A DNA stretch of 64,000 bases, taken from the NCBI GenBank assembly GCA_035358815.1, contig DAOPQC010000003.1, positions 248,001 through 312,000 on the forward strand, given 5' to 3'. The notes beneath the pieces are model-generated. The model was not told the origin of the DNA. It saw nothing but the letters and a program-made list of their open reading frames with translations, and ran no database searches. The DNA comes from Thermoanaerobaculales bacterium. Lineage in GTDB: Bacteria; Acidobacteriota; Thermoanaerobaculia; Thermoanaerobaculales; Sulfomarinibacteraceae. The position numbers and the translations under genes were made by a program. This document shows, piece by piece, positions 51,301-58,725 of the stretch. Numbering within the stretch: position 1 is the first letter of the stretch; every line of letters starts with the position of its first letter.

Positions 51301-51953
51301 TAGCGCAGGCGGGCGAGCTCGCGGCCGTCGAGCTCCAGGTTGAGGTTGCCGCTGCCCTCGACCGCCATCCAGGCCGCGGTGCCGGGCGCCGCCTCCAGCG
51401 TCCACGCCGCCAGCACGATGCCGCCCGCGTCCATCGGCTCGGGCACCGACACCGTGCCGTCGGTGGTCGAGACCAGGACCCGGTAGGGCTGCCACGGCCG
51501 GGTCCAGGGGGTGCCGAGCGGGGGCAGATCGACGTCGGCAGGCACCACGCCCCGCTCCAGGTCGAGGGCATCGAACACGCCGAACGGCCCGGCCAGCTCC
51601 GCAGGGGCGAGCGAGCCGGCGGGCGGACGGCCGGAAAGCTCGGCCTCGATCCGCGCCAGCAGGAACTCGAGCTCGGGGTCGCGCGGCCCGTCCACCGCGG
51701 TGATGATCTCGCCCGGGTCCGGCAGTTCGTCCAGGGTGTCGAGCCACCACAGCGCCGCGGCGACCGCGTCGGCGCCCAGCGGGTCGGAGGCGACGGCGGC
51801 CAGCGCCGCCCGCCGGGCCCCGGCGAGGTCGAAGGCGGCGTCCGCCTGGTGGATCTCCCACCAGCCGGCGCCAGCCGGCGCCGCCACCAGCGCCAGCAGC
51901 CACGCCGCGAGCGTGCCGAGCGCTCCCGCCCGCCCGTGCCGCCGATCCATCAT
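48396..51953 (-). CDS. Large DUF3857/transglutaminase-like protein, catalytic Cys lost
   Basis: A 1185-residue secreted or periplasmic protein with a signal peptide (about 1-28, MMDRRHGRAGALGTLAAWLL). The N-terminal half is helical/TPR-like with repeated DPWPRLALAWFYL-type segments; residues about 600-780 resemble DUF3857 (YPDGSAIYYYHGVSRAITPV). Residues about 840-900 match the transglutaminase-like region of its upstream partner but read SFARRDGNRLGIVASALLDA, where the active protein has IGDCKDK, so the nucleophilic Cys is missing. It may be a regulatory or structural partner. Its ATG overlaps the stop codon of the active paralogue (ATGA). Confidence 0.82.
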   Translation of the reverse strand: MMDRRHGRAGALGTLAAWLLALVAAPAGAGWWEIHQADAAFDLAGARRAALAAVASDPLGADAVAAALWWLDTLDELPDPGEIITAVDGPRDPELEFLLARIEAELSGRPPAGSLAPAELAGPFGVFDALDLERGVVPADVDLPPLGTPWTRPWQPYRVLVSTTDGTVSVPEPMDAGGIVLAAWTLEAAPGTAAWMAVEGSGNLNLELDGRELARLRYCGERDAEVTWFRVQLEPGLHRLRAELGSRPPGRVRISLYDGSGGPVGVATRDAAAGGWAPSTAVAELPPAAAVLATRLDGSAGSVPGLMLAAELASGRGDAPAVRRWLDRARRLAPDDPWPRLALAWFYLLEPTGADAESDARQAREELRHCAAIPAAKLAERALALREKRSEDLDRVLEQLVAAHGDDVRVRRMWVAEAVRRGWAGEVEKGIEALRVELPESRGILELRLDAMEALDLWEERRELLESVAAADPLRLDWLEELAAGCLADAAAQAIDRLAARVSEPTLDIARVRLLVTAGQLERARDELEAARTRWGDLPHLDQLRLVVEAGDPAALTRALAEALGRDPSNLQLATLAWRRGTEAFFEPFRTDASTVAAAGAPAGGQLDVELLLDQAVERVYPDGSAIYYYHGVSRAITPVGARQASTLEQMADAYLLKVRIIKPDGRVVVPARMEARSGALEVGGVEPGDLVEEEYVAAVPATGSSRRGHMSPYVYRFADEQRAFGLSEYLLLVPHDVELAIDGNFEGLEREEWDHGGLRAIRWRNRDVPPLRREPYAPPSQQLLPWVSYSFGVGWPDVGDTMRDRLLPVLRSSPDLRTWSAPLLADSDPVRAVRSLVDAVCDEVAAGRRALTLAASAGVSFARRDGNRLGIVASALLDAGWEVDLVMARPRPLAGSHLEVPTLETFSEPVLRVRRAGREIWVDLEEQRRGVDNLRPILQGGDGLVLPLTRPAEPVTLLDGLPEFDSRELEQRIFMVASVQASGDAKVAFEMELEGPDAEQLLERVKAAPADRVQMVYQQMANSLFPGASQVAGAIERAPDRTVLRLELDLAGACDVTGGRMTCRGLVVSRPLVPSLASLPERAYPLEISLPIAERIELVLDPPPGWSMERPPRRLDAEWGSVEEQLTADGSRIRSVLNLQVGARTIEPADYPRFARFCQAVDELAARPPTLERVPAPTRPGAGD

Positions 51954-54900
51954 GGCACCTCGAGCGGTCGGCCGAGGTGGCGCTCGACCTCGACCAGGAA
52001 CCGGCGCAGGGCGGCCGCATCGGCCGCGCCGACCAGCCCCGGCTCGAGCCGGAAGGAGCCGGTGACCCGGTACCCCGTCGCCTCGCGCGAGTGGTCGATC
52101 TTGAGCTCGCCGAACGCCGTCTTGAGCTCGACCGGCGGCGGCAGCTCGCCGGGAGGCCCGCCCAGCTCCACCTCCACGGTCCACTCGAGGTCGGGGCGGA
52201 CCGGCAGCAGCAGCGGGCCGCGACGCTCGCCGCCCGGCGCGAGCTGCGCGGAGAGCTGGATGTCGCCGGGGAAGGTCTTGATGCCGCCGGCGCCGAGCAG
52301 GGCCGACCGCACGACCCGGCCCTCGAGCTCGAGGACCGTGGGGTCGCGCCCCGGCACCATCCGCAGCTTCGGCTCGCCGACCAGCTCGGCGCCCGGGAAC
52401 TGGGACTGCAGCCAGCGCGTGACGCGCCGGGGATCGGAGCTGCCCGCGAACGCCAGCCGCCGGCGGTCGGCCGCCTCGCCGGTGTCCTCGGTGCGGACCT
52501 CGAGCGTGACCATCCCGCCGTCGCCGCGTTCCAGCCGATAGCGGTAGCGCGCGTAGCCGGCGCCCGGCGCCGGCGTGACCCGTGGTGTGCTGGCGGGCCC
52601 GTCCACCACCAGCGCCTGGGCGCCCTGGCAGATGCCGGGCGGCGGGAACGGCGCGTGGCCGGCGGCGGTGCCGTCGAGCCACAGGTCGTCCTGGGGCAGA
52701 TAGACGATGGCGTGGTCGAAGATCTCGAGCAGTGCGAGCTCGGAGACCGCGGTGCCGCGGTCGAAGGTCCGCAGCATGACCATCCGCGCCGGGATGTCCA
52801 CGGCCTCGAGCAGCGCCACCATCAGCGCGGCCTTGTCCTTGCAGTCGCCAATCTTGTGGCTGAGCACCCAGTCGGCCGAGAACGGCCGGTACCGGTGCTC
52901 GCCGAACTCGAGCCCGACGTAGTCGATGTCGGTGGTGACGAAGCCGTAGATGCGCGCGATCCGGTCGAGGCGGTCGTTGACGCCCTCGGTGAGCCGCCGC
53001 GCCGTGTCCTCGACCTGGCGCGAGGCGCGCACCCGGGAGGCGATGTGGCGCTCGTACCAGGTCGCCAGCTCCCCCCAGCGCGGGTGGTTCGAGTACACCA
53101 GGTGGGGGACCGTCTGCAGCCGCGGGGCGGGCGGCACCTCCTCCGGGTGCGCCGGCAGGTCACGCCACTCCCAACGCAGGCGCACGATCCCATCGCGGTC
53201 CTCGACCCGCTCGGGCTCGCCCTCCAGGTGCACCAGGTCCCACGCCGGCAGCAGCTCCTCCGGCCCGCTGAGCTCGACCTCGGACAGGCCCACCGCCACC
53301 GGATGGCCGATCTCGAGCAGACCGCCCTTGTAGGGGCCGGTGTCGTTGGACTCGGCAGTCTCCGACAGCACCCAAGCCAGCTCGACGAGGTCGCCGTCCT
53401 GAAGCTCCTGGAACTTGAGGACCCGCAGCCGCGCGTCGTAGTACAGGTTGATCTCGGGCTCGGCCAGCCGCGGGGTGTCGCTCTGGCGGGCGTTGACCTG
53501 GGTCCCGTCGCGGCGCACGATCCGCGCCTCCAGCACGCGCAGGCGCTGCCGCTCGGGGACGTGCGCCAGCGTGTGGGCGAGCCACTCCTCGGCCCGCTCG
53601 CCGTCGCGGATCAGGTACGCCTGCTGGGCCCGGGTCTCGGTGAGCTGCGCCGGGAGGAAGCGGACCTCGACGTGGTCGAGCACGAGCACCGCCGGGCTGC
53701 CCGCGGGAGCCCGCTCGGCGAGCGCCCACAGCTCGTCCACGGTGCGCAGCCAGCCGAGGTCCTCGGCCTCCTCGCCGAGGAACTCCAGCAGCCGCTGCGC
53801 CGGCAGGTCCTGAGGGCGCAGCTCGAGCACCCGCCGCGCCGCCGCCGCCGCCTCCCCGGAGCTGCCAGCCGCCAGCTCGACCCGCGCCAGCTCGATCAGC
53901 AGGTCCACGTGGTCCGGGCAACGCGCCAGCCCCTCCTCCAGAACCTGCCGCGCCGCCTCCCAGCCCTGGTCGGCCGCCACCAGCCGCGACAGGCGGATGC
54001 GCAGCTCGGGCCGGTTGGGGTCGTCCGCCAGGCGGCGCCCGACCAGCTCGCGCAGCCGCTGCGGGTCGCCACAGTCCTCGGCGAGCCGCTCCTCCAGGTC
54101 CTGGGTCGCGGGCAGCGAAGGCACCATGCCCGCCAGTCGGCCGGCCGCCTCGCGCGCCGATTCCAGCCGCCGGAGGTCCGCCGCCAGCTCGCCCAGCGCC
54201 ACCGCCGCGGACACGCACCCGGGATGGGCCAGGGACAGCTCCGCGAGCGTCGGCAGCACCACCTGGCCCCACAGCTCGGCCTCGACCTCGAGCGCCGTCG
54301 CCCGCACCGCCGGCACCGCCAGCGCCGGCTCCAGCACGTCCGCTGCCTGCTCGAAAAGCTCCCGCTCCAGGTACCAGCGGGCGAGGGCGATGCGCGCCCA
54401 GTGGAGGTCCGGCGCGGCGGCGATCGCCTCCTCGAGCAGCTCGCGGCTCAGCCCCGGCTCCGACGGCAGTGTCCACTCGAGCAGGCGCGCCTCGCCCGGC
54501 GACTGGGCCCGCGCCGCCTGGCACAGCGAGCGGGCGTCGCCACCGCCCACCGGCTGCGGCCGGCGATCCACCAGGTAGGCCGCCAGCGCGAGCGTCGCCT
54601 CCTGCCGGCCCTTCGACGAGCCGCGCCGCAGCTCGTCCTCGAGCGACCGCACCTGCGGCCGCTCCTTCGCAACCGCCGGCACCGGCTGCGGCGGGTCGTC
54701 GAGCTCGCGGACCCCGTCGAGCCGGGAGCCGTCAGGCGCGGTCAGGCGCACCCGCAGCCACCAGTCCTCGGTCTCCGAGGCGACGGCCACCACCAGCAGG
54801 TTGCGCCCGGCGCGCAGCCAGCCGCCGGCCGCGAACTGGTCCTCGGCGTGCTGCAGCGGCTGCGCGGTGGTCAGCAGCTCGTCGCCGTTGAGCCACGCTC

Positions 54901-55525
54901 GGGCCACCTGGGCCACCCCGAGCCGGACCGCCACCGGCTGCTCGCGCTCGCTCGACACGCTGGCGGCGAGCGTCACCAGCTGGCGGCGGGCGGGCCATGC
55001 CAGCCCGGCGACCCGCACCCAGCCGAGTGGATCGCCGCCGGCAGCCGCCCGCCAGCGGGCGCCGTCGCCGGGCAGCTGCGCGAGCTCGGGGAAGTCCTCG
55101 AGCTCACCGATCGGCTGCGGGCCGTCGACCCACCAGGCCGTCACGCCGCCCATTGCCCGCAGCAGCTCGCGGGCAGCCTCCGGGCGGCCGGCCTCGTAGG
55201 CGAGCTCGGCGCGTAGCCGGCGCACCTCGTCGGCCATCAGCGGGTCGATGGGCCGGGCCGCGGAGAGCCGGTCGAGGAGGCCTTCCAGCAGGCGCCGGTC
55301 GGACATCGTGTCGCGCCAGCCGAAGCCGAGCACCAGGTGGTGGAAGTCCTCCGGGTCGAGCCCCCCCTGGACGGCTCGCTCGACGTGGTCCCTCACCTGC
55401 TGGTCGATGGACGCCGGTCCGGCCGCCGCGGCCCCGGCCGCGCAGACCAGCAGGCCGACCGCCAGCACGCACGGCGCAGCGGCCGGAGCGTTCCGCAGCA
55501 GGCGGCGGGCCAGGACCGCAAACAT
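51950..55525 (-). CDS. Large DUF3857/transglutaminase-like protein, catalytic triad present
   Basis: A 1191-residue protein with a signal peptide (about 1-36), a long TPR-like helical region (about 40-620), a DUF3857 domain (about 630-800, EINLYYDARLRVLKFQELQD and ESNDTGPYKGG) and a transglutaminase-like domain with the triad IGDCKDKAALMVALLEA (Cys near 895), FDHAIVYLP (His near 937) and LWLDGTA (Asp near 949). DUF3857-transglutaminase proteins are periplasmic or surface proteins of unknown substrate. A GATACT hexamer ends six bases before the ATG at 55525. It is coupled to the inactive paralogue downstream. Confidence 0.86.
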   Translation of the reverse strand: MFAVLARRLLRNAPAAAPCVLAVGLLVCAAGAAAAGPASIDQQVRDHVERAVQGGLDPEDFHHLVLGFGWRDTMSDRRLLEGLLDRLSAARPIDPLMADEVRRLRAELAYEAGRPEAARELLRAMGGVTAWWVDGPQPIGELEDFPELAQLPGDGARWRAAAGGDPLGWVRVAGLAWPARRQLVTLAASVSSEREQPVAVRLGVAQVARAWLNGDELLTTAQPLQHAEDQFAAGGWLRAGRNLLVVAVASETEDWWLRVRLTAPDGSRLDGVRELDDPPQPVPAVAKERPQVRSLEDELRRGSSKGRQEATLALAAYLVDRRPQPVGGGDARSLCQAARAQSPGEARLLEWTLPSEPGLSRELLEEAIAAAPDLHWARIALARWYLERELFEQAADVLEPALAVPAVRATALEVEAELWGQVVLPTLAELSLAHPGCVSAAVALGELAADLRRLESAREAAGRLAGMVPSLPATQDLEERLAEDCGDPQRLRELVGRRLADDPNRPELRIRLSRLVAADQGWEAARQVLEEGLARCPDHVDLLIELARVELAAGSSGEAAAAARRVLELRPQDLPAQRLLEFLGEEAEDLGWLRTVDELWALAERAPAGSPAVLVLDHVEVRFLPAQLTETRAQQAYLIRDGERAEEWLAHTLAHVPERQRLRVLEARIVRRDGTQVNARQSDTPRLAEPEINLYYDARLRVLKFQELQDGDLVELAWVLSETAESNDTGPYKGGLLEIGHPVAVGLSEVELSGPEELLPAWDLVHLEGEPERVEDRDGIVRLRWEWRDLPAHPEEVPPAPRLQTVPHLVYSNHPRWGELATWYERHIASRVRASRQVEDTARRLTEGVNDRLDRIARIYGFVTTDIDYVGLEFGEHRYRPFSADWVLSHKIGDCKDKAALMVALLEAVDIPARMVMLRTFDRGTAVSELALLEIFDHAIVYLPQDDLWLDGTAAGHAPFPPPGICQGAQALVVDGPASTPRVTPAPGAGYARYRYRLERGDGGMVTLEVRTEDTGEAADRRRLAFAGSSDPRRVTRWLQSQFPGAELVGEPKLRMVPGRDPTVLELEGRVVRSALLGAGGIKTFPGDIQLSAQLAPGGERRGPLLLPVRPDLEWTVEVELGGPPGELPPPVELKTAFGELKIDHSREATGYRVTGSFRLEPGLVGAADAAALRRFLVEVERHLGRPLEVP

Positions 55526-55823
55526 CGTGTCAGTATCTCAGATTTCAGGCGGCCGCGGCTCAGCGGAGATCGCGCGACGCGAGCTTCGCACGGCCGCTCG
55601 GCACGCTGGACGAGGCTCTTCGAGGATCAGGATTGGCGCGTGAAAGCGCGTGTTGCGAGGTTGTGATGCCTGGAACGGTTGCGTCCGCCATTTCTTCGTC
55701 GGGAGGCGCGCTGCGCATCCTGCTCGGCGCGCGCGGGGCGCAGGCCAGCCAGGAACTGCGACTGGTCATACACGTAGCGGCCTGCGAATCGCGTGCGCCG
55801 AGGGGCCTCTGCCCCGCACGCTC
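55526..55823. other. Gap between the DUF3857 gene and manC
   Basis: No gene is seen in these 298 bases. Left of 55720 there is no recognised feature apart from the GATACT -10-like box (55532-55537, minus strand) of the DUF3857 gene. The right third is a hairpin element (listed separately). Short Arg-rich reading frames here are not credible. Confidence 0.6.
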
Positions 55824-55827
55824 CTAC
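55723..55827 (-). repeat. GTAG-type REP-like hairpin element, copy 3
   Basis: Read on the minus strand it starts GTAGGAGCGTGCGGGGCAG at the manC stop codon. The small GGGGC-AGAG-GCCCC hairpin comes first, then 24-base arms at 55779-55802 and 55723-55746 with a 32-base loop. It shares blocks with the element at 22081-22187. The first bases supply the TAG of manC. Confidence 0.7.
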
Positions 55828-56897
55828 AGCGCGTCGTCCCAGCCGCGGTCCTCGATCGCCGCCACCAGGTCCTTGACCCGCTGCGCCTCCGCCGCCGGCA
55901 CCACCAGCACAGCGTCGGCCGTCGCCACCACCACCAGGTCACGGACCCCGGAGGCCGCCACCAGCGTGCCGTCGCCGACAATCACGGTGTCCCGGCAGTC
56001 CAGCGCCACCACCCGGCCGCGGGTCGCGTTGCCGTCCGCGTCGGCATCGAGCAGCTCGCCGAGGGCCGGCCAGGCGCCGACATCCGACCACGGGAACGCG
56101 ACCGGGATCGTCCAGCGCCGGCGGGCGCCTTCCATGACCCCGTAGTCGATGGAGATCCTCGGCAGCGTCGGATAGACCTCGGCGATGATCGAGGCCGCGC
56201 GGGGGGTCGCCCACTCGCCCGCGATCCGCTCGAGGCCCTCGGCCAGCCGGGGCAGCTGGCGGCGGATCTCGTCGAGCAGCTCGGCGGCCGGCCACACGAA
56301 CATCCCCGAGTTCCAGAGGTAGCCGCCCTCGGCGAGGTAGCGGCGCGCGGTGTCGAGGTCCGGCTTCTCGACGAACTCGGCCAGGCTGTGCACCGACCAC
56401 TCGCCGGCGGTGCCGTGCTCGGCCCCGATCCGCAGGTAGCCGAAGCCGGTCTCCGGGCGGGTCGGCCGGACCCCGAAGGTGAGCAGGCCGCCCTCGCGCT
56501 CGACGTGGGCGCTGCCGGCTGCCATCGCCCTTCGGAACCGTGACGCGTCGCGGATGACGTGGTCGGCCGGCAGCACCACGCACACCGCGTCGGGATCGTG
56601 GTGGCGGACCGCCACCGCGGCCAGGCCGGCGCAGGCCGCGGTGTCGCGCCCGACCGGCTCGCTGAGCACGTGGTCCGCCGGCAGCTCGGCGAGGTCGCGG
56701 CGGGTGAGCTCGGCGGTCGCGCCGGTGGTCACCACCCAGATCCGGTCGGGCGGGACCAGCGGCTGGATCCTCTCGAAGGTGATCCGGAGCAGCGACCGCC
56801 CATCGACCAGGGACAGGAACTGCTTCGGCCGGTCGCGGCGCGACACCGGCCAGAAGCGGGTCCCGGAGCCTCCCGCCATGATCACCGCGTGCAGCAT
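55824..56897 (-). CDS. manC: Mannose-1-phosphate guanylyltransferase
   Basis: A 357-residue nucleotidyltransferase making GDP-mannose from mannose-1-phosphate and GTP. Signatures are VIMAGGSGTRFWPVSR (GTP-binding loop), PKQFLSLVDG, VVLPADHVIRD, FVEKPDLDTARRYL and YLWNSGMFVW. It lacks the C-terminal isomerase cupin of the two-domain ManC/AlgA type. The ATG at 56897 is preceded by GAGGGAGG; the open frame further upstream is not used by homologues. The product would feed polysaccharide or glycolipid synthesis; no other glycan gene is adjacent. Confidence 0.93.
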   Translation of the reverse strand: MLHAVIMAGGSGTRFWPVSRRDRPKQFLSLVDGRSLLRITFERIQPLVPPDRIWVVTTGATAELTRRDLAELPADHVLSEPVGRDTAACAGLAAVAVRHHDPDAVCVVLPADHVIRDASRFRRAMAAGSAHVEREGGLLTFGVRPTRPETGFGYLRIGAEHGTAGEWSVHSLAEFVEKPDLDTARRYLAEGGYLWNSGMFVWPAAELLDEIRRQLPRLAEGLERIAGEWATPRAASIIAEVYPTLPRISIDYGVMEGARRRWTIPVAFPWSDVGAWPALGELLDADADGNATRGRVVALDCRDTVIVGDGTLVAASGVRDLVVVATADAVLVVPAAEAQRVKDLVAAIEDRGWDDAL

Positions 56898-56983
56898 GGC
56901 CGATCGACCTCCCTCGTAGTGGTCTCTCATCGTAGCGCGTTGGGGGGCCGCAGGTCGAGCGCCCGCGGCGCGAATTCGACCGG

Positions 56984-58360
56984 TCAGTCTCCGGCCTTGG
57001 TGGGCCGCAGGCCGTACTGCTCGAGCTTGCGGTAGAGCGTCGAGCGGCCGATGCCGAGCTGGCGGGCGACGTCCGACAGGTTGCCGCCGAAGCGGTCGAT
57101 CGCCCGCTCGATCGCCCGCCGTTCGAGCTCCTCGAGGCTGCACAGCTCGGCCGGGTCCCCCTCTGGAGTCGCCGCGCCGGGGCCGGCCGCCAGCAGGTCC
57201 CGCGGCAGGTCGTCGCGCTTGAGCACCGGCGCCGAGGCGACCAGCAGCGAGCGGTGGATGACGTTCTCGAGCTCTCGCACGTTGCCGGGCCAGTCGTGGC
57301 GCATCAGCTGCTCGAGGGCCTCCGGCTCGACCCTCAGAACCCGCCGCCCGGCGTCGCCGGCGTACTTGTCTAGGAAGTGCTCGACGAGAGCCGGGATGTC
57401 CTCGCGCCGCCGGCGCAGCGGCGGCAGCTCGATCGGGAACACGACCAGACGGTAGTAGAGGTCCTGGCGGAAGCGGCCGTCGTTCACCAGCTGCTCGAGG
57501 TCACGGTTGGATGACGAGATGACCCGCACGTCGAGCGAGATGGTCTTGGTCCCTCCCACCCGCTGCAGGCAGCGCTCCTGGAGGACGCGCAGCAGCCTCG
57601 CCTGGGCCGAGGGCGACATCTCGCCGACCTCGTCGAGCAGGATGGTGCCGCCCGCCGCCTGCTCGAACTTGCCGGGGTGGGCGGCGTGGGCGCCGGTGAA
57701 CGCCCCCTTCTCGTGGCCGAACAGCTCGCTCTCCTGGAGGCCCTCCGGGATGGCGGCGCAGTTGACGCCGACGAACGGCCCTCCGGACCGCAGCGAGCCG
57801 TAGTGGATCGCCTTCGCCACCAGCTCCTTCCCGGTGCCGCTCTCGCCGGAGATGAAGACCGTGATGTCGGACTCGAGCACCTTCTCGATCTGGTCGTAGA
57901 CCCTGCGCATCGCGCCCGACGAGCCGACGATGCTGCCGAGCCGATGGCGCTCCGCGAGCTCTCCGCGGAGGCGGCTGACCTCCCGCTCGAGGCCGTGCTG
58001 GGTGACGGCGCGGCGCAGGGTGGTCAGCAGGCGGTCGCGATCGACCGGCTTGGTCAGGTAGTCGTAGGCACCGAGCTTGGTCACCTCGACCGCACGGCCG
58101 ATGTCGCTGACCGCGGTCAGGATGATCACCGGCAGCGACGGATGTCGGCGCCGCAGCTCCTTGAGGACCTCGACGCCGTCGATCTCGGGCATCATCAGGT
58201 CGAGCAGCACGGCCGTCGGTGGCGGCCCGGCGGCGGCAAGCACCTCGCCGCCCGACGCGAAGCACTCCACCCGGTGCCCGTCCTGCGCCACCAAGAAGGA
58301 CAGCAGCTCCCGGATCGCCCCGTCGTCGTCCACGATGAAGACCAGCGATTGCTCGGCCAT
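56984..58360 (-). CDS. Sigma-54-dependent response regulator (NtrC type), orphan
   Basis: A 458-residue activator: receiver (VFIVDDDGAIRELL, phospho-Asp in AVLLDLMMPEIDG, YLTKPV), AAA+ domain (GESGTGKELVAKAIHYGSLR, sigma-54 loop GAFTGAHAAHPG, Walker B GTILLDEVGEM) and Fis-type HTH (GNLSDVARQLGIGRSTLYRK). No histidine kinase gene is adjacent, so its partner lies elsewhere. It is followed by manC 86 bases later on the same strand; whether it controls manC is unknown. Confidence 0.93.
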   Translation of the reverse strand: MAEQSLVFIVDDDGAIRELLSFLVAQDGHRVECFASGGEVLAAAGPPPTAVLLDLMMPEIDGVEVLKELRRRHPSLPVIILTAVSDIGRAVEVTKLGAYDYLTKPVDRDRLLTTLRRAVTQHGLEREVSRLRGELAERHRLGSIVGSSGAMRRVYDQIEKVLESDITVFISGESGTGKELVAKAIHYGSLRSGGPFVGVNCAAIPEGLQESELFGHEKGAFTGAHAAHPGKFEQAAGGTILLDEVGEMSPSAQARLLRVLQERCLQRVGGTKTISLDVRVISSSNRDLEQLVNDGRFRQDLYYRLVVFPIELPPLRRRREDIPALVEHFLDKYAGDAGRRVLRVEPEALEQLMRHDWPGNVRELENVIHRSLLVASAPVLKRDDLPRDLLAAGPGAATPEGDPAELCSLEELERRAIERAIDRFGGNLSDVARQLGIGRSTLYRKLEQYGLRPTKAGD

Positions 58361-58725
58361 GATGAGCCAAGTCTACCTGACCCCCTCCCGCCCAGGGGTT
58401 GGGGATTGGGGATTAGGGGTTGGGGGGTTCGGTGCCGTTCCCGCTCCCGTTCCCGTTCCCGTTCCCGAAGGTCGGAGGGACCCTGCCCGCCCAGGGGTTG
58501 AGGATCAGGGATTGGGGGTTTGGGGTTGGAGCCCACCCGCGCCCGCTTCCGGCTCGGTCCCGTTCCCGTTCCCGTTCCCGTTCCCGAAAAGACCCGACCC
58601 CGTTTCCGCTCCTGTCACGGCATCGTCCGAAGGACAAAGCCGGGTCCGCGCCCGCTCCCGGCTCGTTCCCGTTCCCGTTCCCGTTCCCGACCCCCCGTCC
58701 TGCCGAGCTTTCGGATGAGACGCCT
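58361..58725. repeat. Gene-free composite repeat block
   Basis: No gene is seen in these 365 bases. They hold G-rich GGGGTTGGGGATTGGGGATT (about 58394-58429) and GGATCAGGGATTGGGGGTTT (about 58502-58530). Three GTTCCC tracts lie at about 58435-58468, 58556-58587 and 58664-58690. A TGTCACGGC...AAGCCGG element with an inner GTCC-GAA-GGAC hairpin is at 58612-58643. It looks like two or three head-to-tail copies of the unit seen elsewhere. Confidence 0.7.
58612..58643 (+). repeat. TGTCACGGC...AAGCCGG element, copy 3
   Basis: CTGTCACGGCATCGTCCGAA and GGACAAAGCCGG enclose a short GTCC/GGAC stem. It matches the copies at 27901 and 47227 in the outer parts while the inner stem differs by compensating changes. 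Confidence 0.6.

Noticed and set aside
48474..52541. Plus-strand open frame of over 1300 codons
   Set aside because: It is antisense to the coupled transglutaminase-like genes, is Arg/Ala/Gly/Gln-rich with no motif, and reflects the high GC content.
55560..55769. Arg/Ser-rich short frames in the manC upstream gap
   Set aside because: They fall partly on the REP-like element and have no conserved sequence.
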